Assembly (NCBI RefSeq): GCF_028548395.1 | Contig: NZ_JAQQLA010000009.1 | Location: 62,001-126,000, forward strand | Length of the DNA: 64,000 bases | DNA from: Vogesella indigofera | GTDB lineage: Bacteria; Pseudomonadota; Gammaproteobacteria; Burkholderiales; Chromobacteriaceae | Reading direction: 5' to 3' | Shown here: in pieces, positions 31,809 through 39,468 of the stretch | How the letters are laid out: every line of letters begins with the position of its first letter | How positions within the stretch are numbered: position 1 is the stretch's first letter | Program-made: the position numbers and the translations under genes | Notes under the pieces: generated by a model | The model's database searches: none | What the model saw: only the letters and a program-made list of their open reading frames with translations | Told to the model about the DNA's origin: nothing

Positions 31809-34634
31809 ATGTCGACCTTCCGTTCCCGCCAGCGCGCCGCGCAACGCCGTCAGCCCACTCCGACCGCCGAGCGCGCCACGCCACCAGCCGGGAACAATGC
31901 CCCGCCCGGCCCGCGTGGCGACAAGCCATTCCAGCAAAAACCACGCGCCGGCGATGCACGGCAGGAAGGTCGCTTCGGCGCCCCCCGTGACAAGGACCCG
32001 CGCTTCGGCAACGACAAACCGCGCTTCGGTGGCGATCAGCCACGCGACAGCGGTTTCAACAAGCCACGCTTTGACGACAAACCGCGTTTCGGTGGCGACA
32101 AGCCGCGCGAGGGCAGCTTCCAGCGCGACCGCGACCAGGCACCACGTGAAGGCGGCTTCAACAAGCCACGCTTTGACGACAAACCGCGCTTCGGTGGCGA
32201 CAAGCCACGTGAAGGCAGCTTCCAGCGCGATCGCGACCAGGCACCACGTGAAGGCGGCTTCAACAAGCCGCGCTTTGATGACAAACCGCGTTTCGGCGGC
32301 GACAAGCCGCGCGAGGGCGGCTTCCAGCGTGATCGCGACCAGGCGCCGCGCGACGGCGGCTTCAACAAGCCACGCTTTGACGCCGACAAACCGCGTTTTG
32401 GCGGCGACAAGCCGCGCGAGAGCAGCTTCCAGCGCAACCGCGACCAGGCTCCGCGCGAAGGTGGTTTCAACAAGCCACGCTTTGACGCTGACAAGCCGCG
32501 TTTCGGTGGCGACAAGCCGCGTGAAGGCGGCCTCCAGCGCGACCGCGAGCAGGCACCACGTGACGGCGGCTTCAACAAGCCGCGCTTTGACGACAAACCG
32601 CGTTTTGGTGGCGACAAGCCGCGCGAAGGCGGCCTCCAGCGTGACCGCGACCAGGCACAACGCGAAGGTGGTTTCAACAAACCGCGCTTTGACGATAAGC
32701 CACGTTTCGGCGGTGAGCAGCCGCGTGAAGGCGGCTTCCAGCGCGATAGCGCACCGCGCAGCCCGGCCGCCGAGGGCAACGGCCCGAAAGTACTGTTCGG
32801 CAACCGCAAGATCAGCGAAGACAACACCCCGGCAGCACCAAGCAGCAGCGACAGCGCGGCGGCCAGTGGCGAGCGCAGCTACACCCGCGACCGCGTGGCC
32901 GGCATCCGCGGCAAAGCGCACCCGGACTTCCAGGCACCGGAACGGCGCGAACCGGCCGAGCCGGCACGTCCGAAATCATTCCTGAAAACGCCGCGCCGCG
33001 ACGATGACGCCAGCGCACCGCGTAGCTTTCCGGCCGCCGAGCCGCGCGAAGCCGCCGAGCCAGCCCGCCCGAAATCGTTTCTGAAATCGCCACGCCGTGA
33101 CGAAGCGCACGATAGCGACGAGCGTGCACCACGCCGCGACGACCGCCCGTACGGCGAAGCCCGCGAAGGCAGCTTCCAGCGCAACCGCACCTTTGACGCC
33201 CGTGGCGAGCAAAGCGGCGTGCGCGAAAGCGGCTTCCAGCGTGACCGTACCTTCGACCGCAGTAGCCCGGCACGCGACGGCGAACGCAAGCCATGGCAGC
33301 AGGACAGCAAGCCACGCTTCGACCGCGAACGCAGCGCGCCGCGCGACGAGCAGGCGCCCCGCACGCTGTTCGGCAAGGGCAATGCACCACAGCGTAGCGA
33401 TGCCCCGCGCGGCAGCGCACCGCAACGCGGCGATGCGGCCAACGTTGGCCGCACACCGTACGCCAAGCCGCAACCGCGCATCCTGCAGCAAGGCCAGCTG
33501 GCGCTGTTCGCCAGCTGCCCGCGCGGCCTGGAAAAACTGCTGGCCGAGGAAATCAGCCAGCAAGGCGGCAGCGAACTGCAGCTGACCGACGGCGGAGTGC
33601 ACTTCACCGGCAACCAGGAAGTGATGATGCGGGTCAACCTGCACTCGCGTACCGCCAGCCGCCTGCTGCAACAGCTGGCGCAAGGCAGCTTCCAGATCGA
33701 GCGCGACATCTACACTCTGGCCAAGAGCATCGACTGGCCGGCGCTGTTCGACGTCAGCAACACCATCAAGGTGAAGACCGACGGCCACGCCCGCCTGCGC
33801 AGCATCGACTACGTGTCGCTGATCGTGAAGGACGCAATCTGCGACCGCTTCCGCGCGCTGAACGACGAGCGCCCGAGCGTGGACACACGCCGCCCGGACA
33901 TCCGCATCCGCGTGTTCCTGTCCGGCTTCGACGTGCAGATCTATCTCGACACCAGCGGCGAAGCGCTGTTCAAGCGCGGCTGGCGCGACGAAACCGGCGA
34001 GGCACCGCTGCGTGAAAACCTGGCCGCCGGCATCCTGCTCAGCGCCGGTTACAACGGCAGCCAGCCGCTGCTGGACCCGATGTGCGGCAGTGGCACCTTC
34101 CTGGTGGAGGCCGCCGACATCGCGCTCAACCGCGCGCCGGGCCGCCTGCGCAGCTTTGCCTTTGAAAAGCTGAACACCCACAACGACCTGCTGTGGCACA
34201 GCATCCGCAACGATGCCGAGCTGGCAGTACGGCCGCTGGAAAAGCTGGCGATCTACGGCAACGACGCGTCGCTGGAAATGGTGGAGATTGCGCGCCACAA
34301 CCTGACACGCTGCGGCCTGGAGTCGCTGGTCACGCTCAGCCACGGCGACGCCACCGAGCTGCAGGCGCCCGCCGCCAACGGCCTGCTGGTGTGCAACCCG
34401 CCGTACGGCGTCCGCCTCGACGAGCAGGATTCGCTGGCCGAGCTGTACCCGCGCCTGGCGACCTGGCTGAAGCGCAACTTTGCCGGCTGGACCGCGCACC
34501 TGATGACCGCCGACAGCCGTCTGCCGGCCCTGATGCGCCTGAATGCCGAAGCGCGGCCGCTGCTGTACAACGGCGCGCTGGAGTGCCGCGTCTATGCCTT
34601 CCCGCTGGTGGCCGGTTCCAACCGCAAGGAATAA
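31809..34634 (+). CDS. THUMP-domain RNA methyltransferase (RlmL-like) with long repetitive arginine-rich N-terminus
   Basis: A 941-residue protein in two unlike halves. Residues about 555-941 are a THUMP domain (LFASCPRGLEKLLAEEISQQ) followed by a UPF0020/RlmL-type Rossmann methyltransferase. The latter has the SAM motif DPMCGSGTFLVEAADIALNR (near 756) and the catalytic NPPYG (near 862). This half alone matches the usual roughly 380-residue neisserial enzyme, related to E. coli RlmL (23S rRNA m2G2445). Residues 1-550 are low-complexity, rich in Arg, Lys, Asp, Gly, Pro and Phe. They contain about seven 34-35-residue tandem repeats (32052-32759) and then degenerate variants. The frame is open throughout with normal GC bias. 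An AAGGA ribosome binding site precedes ATG 31809. The extension is probably disordered and RNA-binding. That role is inferred. Confidence 0.9.
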   Translation: MSTFRSRQRAAQRRQPTPTAERATPPAGNNAPPGPRGDKPFQQKPRAGDARQEGRFGAPRDKDPRFGNDKPRFGGDQPRDSGFNKPRFDDKPRFGGDKPREGSFQRDRDQAPREGGFNKPRFDDKPRFGGDKPREGSFQRDRDQAPREGGFNKPRFDDKPRFGGDKPREGGFQRDRDQAPRDGGFNKPRFDADKPRFGGDKPRESSFQRNRDQAPREGGFNKPRFDADKPRFGGDKPREGGLQRDREQAPRDGGFNKPRFDDKPRFGGDKPREGGLQRDRDQAQREGGFNKPRFDDKPRFGGEQPREGGFQRDSAPRSPAAEGNGPKVLFGNRKISEDNTPAAPSSSDSAAASGERSYTRDRVAGIRGKAHPDFQAPERREPAEPARPKSFLKTPRRDDDASAPRSFPAAEPREAAEPARPKSFLKSPRRDEAHDSDERAPRRDDRPYGEAREGSFQRNRTFDARGEQSGVRESGFQRDRTFDRSSPARDGERKPWQQDSKPRFDRERSAPRDEQAPRTLFGKGNAPQRSDAPRGSAPQRGDAANVGRTPYAKPQPRILQQGQLALFASCPRGLEKLLAEEISQQGGSELQLTDGGVHFTGNQEVMMRVNLHSRTASRLLQQLAQGSFQIERDIYTLAKSIDWPALFDVSNTIKVKTDGHARLRSIDYVSLIVKDAICDRFRALNDERPSVDTRRPDIRIRVFLSGFDVQIYLDTSGEALFKRGWRDETGEAPLRENLAAGILLSAGYNGSQPLLDPMCGSGTFLVEAADIALNRAPGRLRSFAFEKLNTHNDLLWHSIRNDAELAVRPLEKLAIYGNDASLEMVEIARHNLTRCGLESLVTLSHGDATELQAPAANGLLVCNPPYGVRLDEQDSLAELYPRLATWLKRNFAGWTAHLMTADSRLPALMRLNAEARPLLYNGALECRVYAFPLVAGSNRKE
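32052..32759 (+). repeat. Tandem 102/105-bp coding repeats, about seven units
   Basis: Units start at 32052, 32154, 32256, 32358, 32463, 32568 and 32670. Each encodes a variant of GFNKPRFDDKPRFGGDKPRE followed by a SFQRDRDQAPREG-like tail. Two units carry an extra Ala codon (DADK), giving 105 bp. Units differ mainly at synonymous sites, so the peptide repeat appears to be under selection and not only a recent DNA expansion. Confidence 0.95.
33434..33453. repeat. Head-to-head fused copies of the GTTGGCCGCA motif
   Basis: Perfect 20-bp palindrome TGCGGCCAACGTTGGCCGCA made of a minus and a plus core back to back. It is inside the linker of the RNA methyltransferase gene and encodes Ala-Ala-Asn-Val-Gly-Arg. 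Confidence 0.85.
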
Positions 34635-34680
34635 TGCGACAGCCCCGTTCAGCAACGGGGCATGGCAGTAGCCACTAAGC

Positions 34681-34711
34681 AAGGGCGTGCGATAATTCAT
34701 CGCACGCCCTT
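34681..34711 (+). terminator. Terminator of the RNA methyltransferase gene
   Basis: Arms AAGGGCGTGCGAT and ATCGCACGCCCTT with an AATTC loop, then TT. A smaller hairpin without T residues (GCCCCGTT/AACGGGGC, 34642-34661) precedes it. The terminator ends 28 bp before the next start codon. Confidence 0.85.
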
Positions 34712-34738
34712 TTGCCATCCACCCCTACCGAGGCAGCC

Positions 34739-35338
34739 ATGGACACATCCTTTCTCTCCGCCACCATCCTGCTGATCCTGATCACCGATCCGCTGGGCAA
34801 CATCCCGCTGTTCATCTCGGCACTGAAGCAGGTGAAACCGGAGCGCCGCCGCCGCGTGGTGTTCCGCGAGTGTTTCATCGCCTTCAGCGTGCTATTGACC
34901 TTCATGTTCTTCGGCAAGGGTTTCCTGGAGGTGATGCACCTCACCGACGAGAGCCTGCGCGTGGCAGGCGGCGTGATCCTGTTCCTGATCGCGCTGAAGA
35001 TGATCTTCCCCGGCGAAGGCGGCCACGCCGGCAACCAGTTGAGCGGCGAGCCGTTCATCGTGCCGATCGCGGTGCCGCTGATTGCCGGCCCGTCGGCGAT
35101 GGCCACCGTGCTGCTGATGTCGACGCGCGAGCCGGAGCGGATTCTGGAGTGGATAGGCGCACTGACGCTGACCATGCTGGTGACGCTACTGGTGTTCCTG
35201 TTCTCTGGCCGGCTGCAGAAACTGCTCGGCGAACAGGCGATTACCGCGCTGGAGCGGCTGATGGGACTGGTGCTGACCGCGATCTCGATCGAGATGCTGC
35301 TGGGTGGCGTCGCCGCCTACATCAAGAAGCTGGCCTGA
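34739..35338 (+). CDS. yhgN: MarC-family inner-membrane protein, YhgN-like
   Basis: A 199-residue protein with about six membrane segments. The family motif LLILITDPLGNIPLFISALK lies near the N-terminus. Other conserved parts are the central GGVILFLIALKMIFPGEGG and EPFIVPIAVPLIAGPSAMAT, and ALERLMGLVLTAISIEMLLG at the C-terminus. It resembles E. coli YhgN more than MarC. The function of the family is not established. GAGG precedes the ATG at 34739. A nine-residue upstream extension is rejected. Confidence 0.92.
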   Translation: MDTSFLSATILLILITDPLGNIPLFISALKQVKPERRRRVVFRECFIAFSVLLTFMFFGKGFLEVMHLTDESLRVAGGVILFLIALKMIFPGEGGHAGNQLSGEPFIVPIAVPLIAGPSAMATVLLMSTREPERILEWIGALTLTMLVTLLVFLFSGRLQKLLGEQAITALERLMGLVLTAISIEMLLGGVAAYIKKLA

Positions 35339-35465
35339 GGCGGGCGCCCCGGGCCGCAACGGCGCCCGCGGCAGCGCCTTCTTTGCGGCGCAATCGCGCA
35401 GGCGGGCACTGCTCCGCGCCGGAGCCAAGACCGCCCTGCTCTGCCACAGGAGGGACAGCAATGCA

Positions 35466-35498
35466 AAAAGCCGCAACCCGTTAAGGATTGCGGCTTTT
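35466..35498. terminator. Terminator between yhgN and the tRNA-Phe genes
   Basis: Arms AAAAGCCGCAA and TTGCGGCTTTT around an 11-nt loop. T-runs occur on both strands. It ends 6 bp before the 3' end of the first tRNA-Phe, so it terminates the minus-strand tRNA transcript and can also stop plus-strand transcription from yhgN. Confidence 0.88.
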
Positions 35499-35504
35499 CA
35501 TATT

Positions 35505-35580
35505 TGGTGGCCAATCTCGGAATCGAACCAAGGACACACGGATTTTCAATCCGTTGCTCTACCAACTGAGCTAATTGGCC
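35505..35580 (-). tRNA. tRNA-Phe (anticodon GAA), copy 1
   Basis: 76 nt with encoded CCA. The acceptor stem GGCCAAT/ATTGGCC, D-arm AGCTCAGTTGGTAGAGC and T-arm with GGTTCGATTCC are all present. The anticodon stem ACGGA/TCCGT encloses TTGAAAA, so the anticodon is GAA. The sequence is identical to the second copy 23 bp away. Confidence 0.97.
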
Positions 35581-35603
35581 AAACATCTGGCGCAGGGGGA
35601 AAG

Positions 35604-35679
35604 TGGTGGCCAATCTCGGAATCGAACCAAGGACACACGGATTTTCAATCCGTTGCTCTACCAACTGAGCTAATTGGCC
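35604..35679 (-). tRNA. tRNA-Phe (anticodon GAA), copy 2
   Basis: 76 nt with encoded CCA and the same sequence as the downstream copy. It is first in the two-gene transcript, about 32 nt from the predicted start site. The short spacer between the copies (35581-35603) is not repeated. Confidence 0.97.
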
Positions 35680-35717
35680 TCTTTGCCGCGCACTTGCGTG
35701 CTGCATCAGAGGCACGC

Positions 35718-35746
35718 ATTAAAGCAGATCAGAATTTGCGCGTCAA
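35718..35746 (-). promoter_or_regulatory. Sigma70 promoter of the tRNA-Phe pair
   Basis: On the minus strand -35 TTGACG (35741-35746) is 17 bp from -10 TTTAAT (35718-35723). A GCGTGCC stretch follows the -10 box, similar to a GC-rich stringent discriminator. Confidence 0.72.
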
Positions 35747-35758
35747 GGCATTTCCGGA

Positions 35759-35784
35759 AAAAACCGCCGATAACGGCGGTTTTT
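35759..35784 (-). terminator. Terminator of the hpd-fahA-maiA region
   Basis: Arms AAAAACCGCCG and CGGCGGTTTTT with an ATAA loop; six T residues follow on the minus strand. It begins 6 bp past the maiA stop codon. Confidence 0.92.
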
Positions 35785-35790
35785 AACCAT

Positions 35791-36450
35791 TTACTGCGCG
35801 TCCGGCTGCCGTGACGGCTGGGCATCCGCAAACGCCGGTACCTGCTCAAGGTTGGCCGCAATACGCGCCAGCAACGGGTAGCCGCCCATGTCGATGGCAA
35901 AGCGCTGCGCATTGAACACCTGCGGCAGCAGGCAGACATCGGCCAGCGTCAGCGCGTCGCCGAAACAGTAGCGTCCGGCGCTGGCGGCCAGCTGCTGCTC
36001 CAGCGCGGCAAAGCCCGTCGCTACCCAATGCCGGTACCAGCCGTTGCGCGCGTCCTCGCCCTGTCCCAGCTCGGTTTTCAGATAATTCAGCACGCGCAGG
36101 TTGTTGAGCGGGTGGATGTCGCAGGCGATGGCCTGCGCCACCGCACGCACCCGTGCCCGCAACACCGCGCCGTCCGGCAGCAGCCGTGCACTGTCCGGAT
36201 AGGCCTCGTCCAGGTACTCGCAGATCGCCAGCGACTGCGTCAGCAGCACGCCGTTGTCCAGCAGCGCCGGCACCAGTCCCTGCGGATTGAGCGCCAGATA
36301 ATCGGCGCTACGCTGCTCGCCGCGCAGTAGGCTGACCGGCGCCTGGGCGTAGGCCAGCCCTTTCAGGTTCAGCGCGATGCGCACGCGGTAGGCGGCCGAG
36401 GAACGGAAATAGCCGTACAGCGTGCGGCCAACGTTGGCCGCGTCAGCCAT
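35791..36450 (-). CDS. maiA: Maleylacetoacetate isomerase (zeta-class GST)
   Basis: Isomerises maleylacetoacetate to fumarylacetoacetate in tyrosine degradation using glutathione. The 219-residue protein has the zeta-GST N-terminal motif YFRSSAAYRVRIALNLKGL with catalytic Ser residues, NPQGLVPALLDNG, LTQSLAICEYLDEAYP and the C-terminal helix region CDIHPLNNLRVLNYL. The start at 36450 overlaps the fahA stop by 8 bp. The first residues (MADAANVGRT) extend the usual N-terminus and are encoded by a fused copy of the dispersed motif. A longer start at 36501 is rejected. Confidence 0.94.
   Translation of the reverse strand: MADAANVGRTLYGYFRSSAAYRVRIALNLKGLAYAQAPVSLLRGEQRSADYLALNPQGLVPALLDNGVLLTQSLAICEYLDEAYPDSARLLPDGAVLRARVRAVAQAIACDIHPLNNLRVLNYLKTELGQGEDARNGWYRHWVATGFAALEQQLAASAGRYCFGDALTLADVCLLPQVFNAQRFAIDMGGYPLLARIAANLEQVPAFADAQPSRQPDAQ
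35848..35861 (+). repeat. Full-length copy of the dispersed AAGGTTGGCCGCAA motif in maiA
   Basis: Exact 14-mer near the 3' end of maiA; the sense strand encodes Ile-Ala-Ala-Asn-Leu. Confidence 0.8.
36423..36441. repeat. Head-to-head fused motif copies at the maiA 5' end
   Basis: TGCGGCCAACGTTGGCCGC is 19 of the 20 bp found in the fused palindrome at 33434-33453. It begins 9 bp inside maiA and encodes Ala-Ala-Asn-Val-Gly-Arg. Confidence 0.8.
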
Positions 36451-37426
36451 GCTTGACCACCGTCTGTGCGATGGCTCCGAAAATGCTGTGGCCGGCGGCA
36501 TCCTTCATCTCGATGCGCACCGTGTCGCCCACCTTCATGAACGGGGTGATCGCCGCGCCGGTGTCGATGATCTCGATCATGCACTGCTCGGCCAGGCAGC
36601 AGCTGCCCGTGCTGCGGTCGTGGTTGGACACGGTGCCGGAGCCGACGATGGAGCCGGCGACCAGTTCGCGGGTCTTGGCCACGTGCGCCACCAGCTGCGG
36701 GAAGCTGAACTGCATCTCGACGCCGGCGTTCGGCTTGCCGTAGAAGGCGTGGTTGTAATCGACCAGCAGCGGCAGATGCACCTTGCCGTCCTGCCATGCG
36801 TCGCCCAGCTCGTCCGGGGTCACCGCTACCGGCGAGAACGCGGTCGCCGGCTTGCTCTGGAAGAAGCCGAAGCCCTTGGCCAGTTCGCCCGGAATCAGGT
36901 TACGCAGAGTGACGTCGTTGACCAGCATCAGCAGGCGGATGTGGGTGGCGCACTCGGCGGCATCGCTGCCCAGCGGCACGTCGCCGGTGACCACCGCCAC
37001 CTCGCCCTCGAAATCCAGTCCCCACGCCTCGTCGCGCAGCGGAATCGGCGAGCGTGGCGGCAGGAAGGCGTCGGAGCCCCCCTGGTACATCAGCGGGTCG
37101 TGGTAGAAACTCTCCGGCACCTCGGCGCCGCGCGCCTTGCGCACCAGCTCGACGTGGTTGAGGTAGGCACTGCCGTCCGCCCACTGGTAGGCGCGCGGCA
37201 ACGGGCTGTGGCAACGCGCCGCGTCGAAGGCGACGGCACCGGCGGCCTCGTCCTGATTCAGTGCAATGTAGACCTGCTGCAGTTGCGGCTCGGCCTGCGC
37301 CCAGTTATCCAGCGCCTGCTGCAGAGTGGCGGCGATCTGCGGTACGGCGATGGCGCGGGAGAGGTCGCGGCTGACGACCATCAGCTGGCCGTCGCGGGTG
37401 TTGTTCTGGTAGGTGGCGAGTTTCAT
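36443..37426 (-). CDS. fahA: Fumarylacetoacetate hydrolase family protein
   Basis: Catalyses the final step of tyrosine catabolism, cleaving fumarylacetoacetate to fumarate and acetoacetate. The 327-residue protein has GLDFEGEVAVVTGDVPLGS with metal-ligand acidic residues, MLVNDVTLRNLIPGELAKGF, the ASP/FSPVAVTPDELG-type loop, and GSGTVSNHD near the C-terminus. It is the shorter bacterial type and not the 420-residue eukaryotic-like enzyme. The start at 37426 (MKLATYQNN) is preferred to 37474. Its stop overlaps the maiA start. Confidence 0.92.
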   Translation of the reverse strand: MKLATYQNNTRDGQLMVVSRDLSRAIAVPQIAATLQQALDNWAQAEPQLQQVYIALNQDEAAGAVAFDAARCHSPLPRAYQWADGSAYLNHVELVRKARGAEVPESFYHDPLMYQGGSDAFLPPRSPIPLRDEAWGLDFEGEVAVVTGDVPLGSDAAECATHIRLLMLVNDVTLRNLIPGELAKGFGFFQSKPATAFSPVAVTPDELGDAWQDGKVHLPLLVDYNHAFYGKPNAGVEMQFSFPQLVAHVAKTRELVAGSIVGSGTVSNHDRSTGSCCLAEQCMIEIIDTGAAITPFMKVGDTVRIEMKDAAGHSIFGAIAQTVVKHG

Positions 37427-37460
37427 GTGGGTGGTCTCGTCTGGAACGGTGTCGATACAC

Positions 37461-37489
37461 GTTGGCCGCAGCAATCTGCTGCGGCCAAC
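37461..37489. repeat. Inverted pair of the GTTGGCCGCA motif downstream of hpd
   Basis: GTTGGCCGCAGCA, an ATC loop, and its exact 13-bp reverse complement. It lies in the 119-bp gap between hpd and fahA on the minus strand. It forms a stable stem without a T-run, so it may attenuate rather than stop transcription. Confidence 0.87.
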
Positions 37490-37545
37490 CTTGTGCTGCT
37501 ATGCGTTCACGCGGCAATGCGGCTGTCACGCCGCCGCCGGCGCGC

Positions 37546-38622
37546 TCAGTCAGCCTTCAGCACGCCGCGGCGGATCTGGTCTTCCTCGATCGATTCAAAC
37601 AGCGCGCGGAAGTTGCCTTCGCCGAAGCCTTCGTTGCCCTTGCGCTGGATGATCTCGAAGAAGATCGGCCCGATCACGGTTTCGGTGAAGATCTGCAGCA
37701 GGATGCCTTCCACCGGCGCGCCGTCGATCAGGATGCTGTTCTTCTGCAGCCGCGCCAAGTCCTCGCCGTGGTTCGGCACGCGCTGGTCAACCTTGGCGTA
37801 GTAGGTGTCCGGGGTGTCGAGGAAACGGGTGCCGCGCGCCTTCAGCGTTTCTACTGTGGTGTAGATGTCTTCGGTGGTCAGCGCAATGTGCTGGATGCCC
37901 TCGCCGTTGTACTGCTTGAGGAATTCCTCGATCTGGCTCTTGTCGTCGGACGACTCGTTGATCGGGATGCGGATCTTGCCGCACGGACTGGTCATCGCCT
38001 TGGATACCAGACCGGTGAGCTTGCCTTCGATGTCGAAGTAGCGGATTTCGCGGAAGTTGGCGATGTTCTCGTAGAACGAGCCCCACTTCTCCATATTGCC
38101 GCGGATCACGTTGTGGGTCAGGTGGTCGATCACCTGCAGGCCGACACCGGCCGGGTGCTGGTCGACGCCTTCCAGCGGCACGAAGTCGATCTCGTAGATG
38201 TCCTTGTCGTGGCCGTAGCGGTCGACGAAGTACAGTGCCGAGCCGCCGATGCCTTCCACCGCCGGGATGTTCAGTTCCATGGCGCCGACCGGGCGCACAT
38301 ACGGCTTGGCGCCGTGCGCCAGCGCGTAGTCATAAGCCTTGGCGGCGTCCTTCACGCGCCAGGCCATGGCGCAGGCGGACGGGCCGTGCACGGTGGCGAA
38401 CTCGGAGGCCGGCTGGGTGCGTTCGGCGTTGAGGATGAAATTGATGTCACCCTGGCGGAACAGGCTGACGTTCTTGCTGCGATGGCGCGCAATCTCGATA
38501 AAGCCGAGCGACAGGAACAGCGCTTTCAGCTTTTCGACGCCTTCGGCGTTGGGGGCGGTGTACTCGACAAACTCGAAGCCATCGGTTGCCAGTGGGTTCA
38601 TCAGTTGATGTTCCATTTTCAT
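37546..38622 (-). CDS. hpd: 4-hydroxyphenylpyruvate dioxygenase
   Basis: A non-heme Fe(II) enzyme that converts 4-hydroxyphenylpyruvate to homogentisate. The 358-residue protein has two VOC-type half-domains. The iron ligands are His in QVIDHLTHNV, His in GIQHIALTTEDIY and Glu in PIFFEIIQRKGNEGFGEGNF. This C-terminal signature is specific for HPPD. The start at 38622 could instead be the Met two codons further in. With fahA and maiA it makes the tyrosine pathway. Homogentisate dioxygenase is not in the window. Confidence 0.96.
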   Translation of the reverse strand: MKMEHQLMNPLATDGFEFVEYTAPNAEGVEKLKALFLSLGFIEIARHRSKNVSLFRQGDINFILNAERTQPASEFATVHGPSACAMAWRVKDAAKAYDYALAHGAKPYVRPVGAMELNIPAVEGIGGSALYFVDRYGHDKDIYEIDFVPLEGVDQHPAGVGLQVIDHLTHNVIRGNMEKWGSFYENIANFREIRYFDIEGKLTGLVSKAMTSPCGKIRIPINESSDDKSQIEEFLKQYNGEGIQHIALTTEDIYTTVETLKARGTRFLDTPDTYYAKVDQRVPNHGEDLARLQKNSILIDGAPVEGILLQIFTETVIGPIFFEIIQRKGNEGFGEGNFRALFESIEEDQIRRGVLKAD

Positions 38623-38892
38623 TCATCTCTCCTCTTGCGCGTCGTGGTCGACGCTGTCTCTGTGGTGCCGCCGCCCGGCGTGTGCGAGGCGGCTGGCTTG
38701 CCGTTGCGTGTCGGACGCAGTCGCGGCCGCATGATGTAGACAATATCCGGCGATCTGGCGCCACCGTGTAAAATGTCTGGCTCAGGCGCTTTATTCTAAG
38801 TAAACTCAACCGCAATTTTCTTGCGATATAGTGCCGAGAAAACAAAAAACTTAAAACAATATTCCAGAGCAAACCCATCATCAGGAGATAAC

Positions 38893-39375
38893 ATGCCTAC
38901 GGCACCCCTGGACAAGACAGATATAAAAATGTTGGCCGCATTGCAGGCCAATGGCCGGCTGACCAACGTGGAACTGGCGGAAAAGGTGGCACTATCGCCG
39001 TCGCCCTGCCTGCGCCGCCTAAAGCAGCTGGAGGACTCCGGCGTCATCCGTCAGTACGTGGCGCTGCTGGATCCGGCCAAGATCGGCCTCGGCCTGCAGG
39101 CCTTCGTGCGCGTCACGCTGGAAAAGCGCGGCAACGCCCATCTGCAGGGCTTCATGGACGCGGTGCAGCGCTGGCCGGAAGTGGTCAACTGCTACGCAAT
39201 GACCGGCGAGATGGACTACCTGCTGCAGGTGTACTTCGAGGATCTGGAGCACTTCTCGCGCTTCGTGATGGATGACCTGCTGCAGCAGCCAGGGGTGGAG
39301 GACGTGAAGTCCAGCTTCGTGCTGAAGGAATTCAAGCAGACCACCTCGCTGCCGATCTCGCACCTGAATCCGTAA
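38893..39375 (+). CDS. Lrp/AsnC-family transcriptional regulator
   Basis: A 160-residue regulator. The N-terminal winged helix reads LDKTDIKMLAALQANGRLTN, with VELAEKVALSPSPCLRRLKQ as the recognition region. A RAM effector-binding domain follows (VTLEKRGNAHLQGF, VVNCYAMTGEMDYLLQVYFE). The ATG at 38893 follows a strong AGGAG ribosome binding site. It is divergent from hpd with a 270-bp shared upstream region, so it is probably the regulator of tyrosine catabolism. TATAGT at 38827-38832 is a possible -10. The region also has AT-rich stretches suited to Lrp-type binding. Confidence 0.93.
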   Translation: MPTAPLDKTDIKMLAALQANGRLTNVELAEKVALSPSPCLRRLKQLEDSGVIRQYVALLDPAKIGLGLQAFVRVTLEKRGNAHLQGFMDAVQRWPEVVNCYAMTGEMDYLLQVYFEDLEHFSRFVMDDLLQQPGVEDVKSSFVLKEFKQTTSLPISHLNP

Positions 39376-39381
39376 GTCCCC

Positions 39382-39404
39382 TGCCCCCGCCGCGTGCGGG
39401 GGCA
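39382..39404 (+). terminator. Terminator of the Lrp-type gene
   Basis: Arms TGCCCCCGC and GCGGGGGCA with a CGCGT loop, followed by TTTCC. It lies 6 bp past the stop codon. Confidence 0.72.
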
Positions 39405-39468
39405 TTTCCTGCCGCAGCCCCATTCCGCTATCATCCAGAACACCTTCGGCAGCAAAACGGGATCCCCA

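Noticed and set aside
32052..32759. CRISPR-like array of repeats
   Set aside because: Units are 102-105 bp contiguous coding repeats with no unique spacers, in frame within one gene.
31698..32921. Long minus-strand open frames opposite the RNA methyltransferase repeats
   Set aside because: They stay open only because the sense repeats are periodic in multiples of three. The products are repetitive Ala/Thr/Val or Ser/Arg sequence.
39394..39468. Upstream ATG start for the GAF/GGDEF-like protein
   Set aside because: It lies inside the terminator hairpin of the preceding regulator gene and adds residues with no membrane or signal character; GTG 39469 places the first membrane helix correctly.
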